The notes under the pieces are model-generated. The model was given only the letters and a program-made list of their open reading frames with translations, was not told the origin of the DNA and did no database searches. Positions 61,129-64,000 of a stretch of 64,000 nt of DNA are shown here, piece after piece (positions within the stretch are counted from its first letter, which is position 1; every line of letters starts with the position of its first letter). Position numbers and translations under genes: made by a program. This DNA comes from Rhodospirillaceae bacterium (GTDB lineage: Bacteria > Pseudomonadota > Alphaproteobacteria > GCA-2721365), in NCBI GenBank assembly GCA_002721365.1, contig PBKC01000043.1, forward strand, positions 62,001-126,000, written 5' to 3'.

Positions 61129-61187
61129 ACGTTCCGGGACCTTCCTTCAGAACCAGAAGGCAGTCCTACAGAAGATATATGGCAAGT

Positions 61188-62813
61188 TCATGATGCTCGG
61201 CGGACGATGTGCAGAACGACCGGGTCGCCTTTCGAATAGTTGAATCCGGTGACGGTGGCGACCGTCTCCACCTCGACCGCCAATGTCGCCAGACGAGTCG
61301 TGAAGGCGTCGAGGGTATCGGCGCTGACCACCGCGACAGAGACGTCGCCGGAAGCGATCAAGTCGGCGGCCTCGCCGGGGGGCACGAGGCGGGTGTCCGT
61401 TCCCAGAAGGAAGACGAGACTGGGCTCCGCAAAGCCGCTGGCGGCCACCGATGTCGTGCGTTCGGGGATCGCGGCGGCAACGCTGCGGCTGACCCACAAG
61501 GCATCGAGCCGGGGGCCGGTCCAGCCGAGCACGAGGGCAACGGCGACGACCGCTGTCGCGAGCGCGCCCGTCGCCGTTTTCCCGATCTCCGTGCGCCATC
61601 CCCAGACCGTGGTCGCCACGACGAGCGCCCCGATCACCGCCGCGGCAATTCCATCGGCCATAGTGAGGCCGCGTCCATAGAGCGTGGGCAGGTAAGCCAC
61701 GGCCGTCGCGAGGGCAAGGCCGACGATCGTCCACGGCACGAGGCCGAGGCGGAGCGGCCATTTGCTGGGAGAGAGCTGTTCGCGCGATGCGGCCAGCGCC
61801 GCGCCCGCCAGCAGGGCGAGAGCCGGGTAGAGCGGCAGCACATAGTGCGGCAGCTTGGTAGGGATAAGCTCGTAGGTGATCCATGCCGGGATCAGCCAGG
61901 CGAGGCAGAAACGGATGGCTGGCTCGCCGCGCCGCCGCCATGCATGGACGGCGGCCAGCGGCAGAAGCAGGGTCCCCGGCCAGAAAGTGAGCAGGAGAAG
62001 GCCAAGATAGGTGCCGGGCGGCGCTCCGTGCGATTCCTGGGCCGACGCCATCTTGGGCAGCAGGTCTCCGCCGACGGCCTCGGCGAAGAAGCGTCCATCC
62101 GTGGCGATCTGGACGGCCACCACCCAAGGCAGGACGATCACCGCGACGATGGCAAGGCCCGTCAGGGGGCGAAGCTCGCGGAGCCATCGCCGACGGTCGG
62201 GGTCGAGCAGGGCAAGTCCTGCCACGGTCAACCCGACGAACAGCGGTGCGATGGGTCCCTTTACCAGCACGCCGACGCCGAGCGCGAACCACATTCCGAT
62301 GGCTGTTCGCCGGCAGGCGGCCGGTTCGCCACTGCCTCTGTAAAGGGATGCCAGTCCCCAGGTAAACCCTACGATACAGGCGGAAAGGACGGCATCGGTC
62401 TTGGCGATATGCGCCTCGCCCACCAGCAGCAACGAGGCAGCGAGGAGGGCAGCGCCGGTAAGCGCGGCCGGGTCGTCGAACAGTAACCGTCCCACCCGGA
62501 AAGTCATCAGCACCAGCGCGATCGCCGCCAACAGCGACGGCAGGCGATAGGCCCAGATCGCGTTGCGAGCCCCGTCGGTCAGCAGGCCGGCCGAGGCCGC
62601 CTGCAGCCAGTAGATGCCTACCGGCTTCTTGTTACGGGCTTCGTCCTGGAAGCGAATGGCGACGAAGTCGCCGCTCTCCAGCATCTGCCGAGATGCCTGG
62701 GCGAAGCGTGGCTCGTCGCGGTCGAGCGGCGGCATCGTCACCAGGCCGGGCAGGTAGAGCGCCAGACACAGCAGCAGCAAGGCAAGCTGAGGTCGGCGAA
62801 GCAGCGCTTTCAT
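61188..62813 (-). CDS. ArnT-like glycosyltransferase (GT39/GT83)
   Basis: 541 residues. The ArnT N-terminal signature is clear: PPLDRDEPRFAQASRQMLESGDFVAIRFQ with catalytic acidic residues in DRDEPRF, then NKKPVGIYWLQAAS. About 12 TM helices and a small C-terminal periplasmic domain. ArnT-type enzymes move an amino-sugar or other sugar from undecaprenyl phosphate to lipid A. It follows the LAB_N gene by 30 bases. No arnB, arnA or arnD genes are near, so the sugar need not be aminoarabinose. Confidence 0.9.
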   Translation of the reverse strand: MKALLRRPQLALLLLCLALYLPGLVTMPPLDRDEPRFAQASRQMLESGDFVAIRFQDEARNKKPVGIYWLQAASAGLLTDGARNAIWAYRLPSLLAAIALVLMTFRVGRLLFDDPAALTGAALLAASLLLVGEAHIAKTDAVLSACIVGFTWGLASLYRGSGEPAACRRTAIGMWFALGVGVLVKGPIAPLFVGLTVAGLALLDPDRRRWLRELRPLTGLAIVAVIVLPWVVAVQIATDGRFFAEAVGGDLLPKMASAQESHGAPPGTYLGLLLLTFWPGTLLLPLAAVHAWRRRGEPAIRFCLAWLIPAWITYELIPTKLPHYVLPLYPALALLAGAALAASREQLSPSKWPLRLGLVPWTIVGLALATAVAYLPTLYGRGLTMADGIAAAVIGALVVATTVWGWRTEIGKTATGALATAVVAVALVLGWTGPRLDALWVSRSVAAAIPERTTSVAASGFAEPSLVFLLGTDTRLVPPGEAADLIASGDVSVAVVSADTLDAFTTRLATLAVEVETVATVTGFNYSKGDPVVLHIVRRAS

Positions 62814-62843
62814 TGGCCGCCGGTTGTCGGTCCGGCGTGGCGG

Positions 62844-63149
62844 CTACACGTTCTGCAAGTCGGCGGCAGCTTTCTCCGCCGCCTTCTCCGCCCGCTCGCG
62901 ATGGATGAAGTAGAGGTTGCGCAGGTAGATACCGAGGCCCATCGACTGGCCCATGATGAACACGGGATCGGCGCGCCATATCGCATAGCTCAACAGGACC
63001 ATGCCGCCACCGATGCTCAGGTACCAGAACGCGACGGGGATATGGCTGCGCCGCTGCCGCTCGCTCGCGATCCACTGAATCAGGAACCGCGCTCCGAACA
63101 GGATCTGTCCGGTAAAGCCGATGGCGATCCAAATGGTTTCAGTGCTCAT
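62844..63149 (-). CDS. Lipid A biosynthesis N-terminal domain (LAB_N) membrane protein
   Basis: 101 residues, three TM helices, with IGFTGQILFGARFLIQWIASERQRRS and MGLGIYLRNLYFIHRER, the LAB_N (PF07578) pattern. GAGG lies seven bases before the ATG. Such proteins sit next to GT2/ArnT-type genes and are thought to help lipid A or polyprenyl-sugar transfer, perhaps as flippase-like partners. It starts three bases after the GT2 stop. Confidence 0.9.
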   Translation of the reverse strand: MSTETIWIAIGFTGQILFGARFLIQWIASERQRRSHIPVAFWYLSIGGGMVLLSYAIWRADPVFIMGQSMGLGIYLRNLYFIHRERAEKAAEKAAADLQNV

Positions 63150-63152
63150 CCA

Positions 63153-63872
63153 TCAATCCTCGAAGACCGCCGACGGCCGCCTGCCCCGGCGCCTCAGCCA
63201 CATGACGCCCGCCAGATCGGTGATCCCCACCAGCAAGCGATCCAAATTGCCGTAATGCGATGCGCCGTGCAGGCGGGGCCGATGGTTCACGTCCACGAAT
63301 TCTACCTGATAGCCGTCGCGCTGCATCAAGGCCGGAAGAAAACGGTGCATATGGTCGAAATATGGCAATCGTATGAACGCCGATCGCCTGAATGCCTTCA
63401 ATCCGCATCCGGTATCCGTGGTGCCGTCGTTAAGCAGCCTGCTGCGGACGCCGTTGGCGAAGCGCGAGCCCAGGCGCTTCATGTAGGTGTCCTGGCGCTT
63501 CATACGCTTGCCGGAGACCATGCCCACCGTCGGGGCGGTCGCCGCCAGATGGTCGATGAGTCGCGGCAGATCGGCCGGGTCGTTCTGGCCGTCGCCGTCG
63601 ATGGTCGCGACGATCTGCGCCCGCGCCGCGTCGATCCCCGTCCGGATCGAAGCGCTCTGCCCGCAGTTCTCGGCATGGCGCAGCACCCTGAGCCATGGCC
63701 GCGTCTTCTGAAGCGCCGCCAGCACCGACACCGTGTCGTCGGTGCTGCCGTCATCCACATACAGGACCTCGAAGGATCGGCCGTCGAGGGCTCGGGCGAT
63801 CTCCTCGACCAGAGGCTCGACATTGTCCGCTTCGTTCATGACGGGGACGACGAGCGATATTTCCGGGATCAC
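63153..63872 (-). CDS. GT2 polyprenyl-phosphate glycosyltransferase (DPM1-like)
   Basis: 239 residues from a GTG with AGGAG six bases upstream. Catalytic motifs EISLVVPVMNEADNVEPLVEEI, YVDDGSTDD and ATIDGDGQNDPADLPRL define a GT2 enzyme of the DPM1/ArnC group. Short C-terminus without TM helices. It should load a sugar on undecaprenyl phosphate in the cytoplasm for the ArnT-like transferases encoded downstream. First visible gene of the minus-strand operon; 63873-64000 shows no further gene. Confidence 0.9.
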   Translation of the reverse strand: MIPEISLVVPVMNEADNVEPLVEEIARALDGRSFEVLYVDDGSTDDTVSVLAALQKTRPWLRVLRHAENCGQSASIRTGIDAARAQIVATIDGDGQNDPADLPRLIDHLAATAPTVGMVSGKRMKRQDTYMKRLGSRFANGVRSRLLNDGTTDTGCGLKAFRRSAFIRLPYFDHMHRFLPALMQRDGYQVEFVDVNHRPRLHGASHYGNLDRLLVGITDLAGVMWLRRRGRRPSAVFED

Positions 63873-64000
63873 CTAGGGCTCCTGCACGGCCTGATTGCCG
63901 ACCGCACATAGACCAATCGGCGGTGCCGGTGCAACGCTCACGCGCCGGAATTTGTGAACAGCCGGGGCTACAGGCGGCAAACGGTTCGCGCGTAGACTAA

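Overview
The window is GC-rich DNA, about two thirds G+C by eye, densely packed with chromosomal genes that look alphaproteobacterial and most like Rhodospirillales. The markers are an sdhCDAB operon joined to ethylmalonyl-CoA pathway genes, a LAB_N/ArnT-like lipid A cluster, a GlgE/TreS-type glucan cluster and Shine-Dalgarno-led genes with many ATGA stop/start overlaps. I saw no tRNA, rRNA, CRISPR array, phage gene or insertion sequence. The species is not determinable by eye.

Layout. 1-2350: ABC exporter (permease cut by the left edge) and a DUF547 lipoprotein. 2522-5141: imelysin plus di-heme oxidoreductase, an iron-type pair with a possible Fur-like operator. 5407-9682: FecR-domain protein, CHASE2 adenylate cyclase and an outer-membrane barrel in one operon. 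9747-13556: lipoprotein, small exported protein, TRAP-type binding protein, a c-type cytochrome with a nine-residue repeat arm and an FNR/FixK-like box upstream, and a degenerate nuclease-like protein. 13607-15583: beta-keto acid cleavage enzyme and pyridoxal kinase facing each other across repeat-like palindromes. 15651-21092: Mcl2-like CoA-ester lyase, mesaconyl-CoA hydratase and succinate dehydrogenase. 21224-24995: Ca/Na antiporter, glycosyltransferase and an unknown three-helix membrane protein. 25154-32991: the PrsT, PrsR, PrsK and sugar-phosphotransferase genes known from exosortase/PEP-CTERM polysaccharide systems, without an exosortase in view. 33205-34128: sugar-nucleotide epimerase.

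34415-52402 is a seven-gene alpha-glucan/trehalose operon: GlgE with an extra GH13 domain, TreS-maltokinase fusion, GlgB, GlgX, TreZ, MalQ and TreY. TreY and TreZ with GlgX and MalQ can turn glucan into trehalose. TreS, maltokinase, GlgE and GlgB can turn trehalose back into branched glucan. The operon thus encodes both directions of a trehalose/glucan cycle.

52403-53471: an Hpt protein and a single-domain response regulator. 53584-56961: MFS carrier, YqjE-like, YqjD/ElaB-like and entericidin envelope-stress proteins, PhoH ATPase. 57117-57935: an exported methyltransferase with a strong terminator. 58047-63872: a minus-strand operon of GT2, LAB_N protein, two GT39-type transferases and two PAP2 phosphatases, probably decorating lipid A or another lipid-linked glycan. 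The last 128 bases hold no gene I can support.

Functions are assigned by reading motifs in the translated sequence, with no database search. Start sites were chosen from Shine-Dalgarno spacing and family N-termini.
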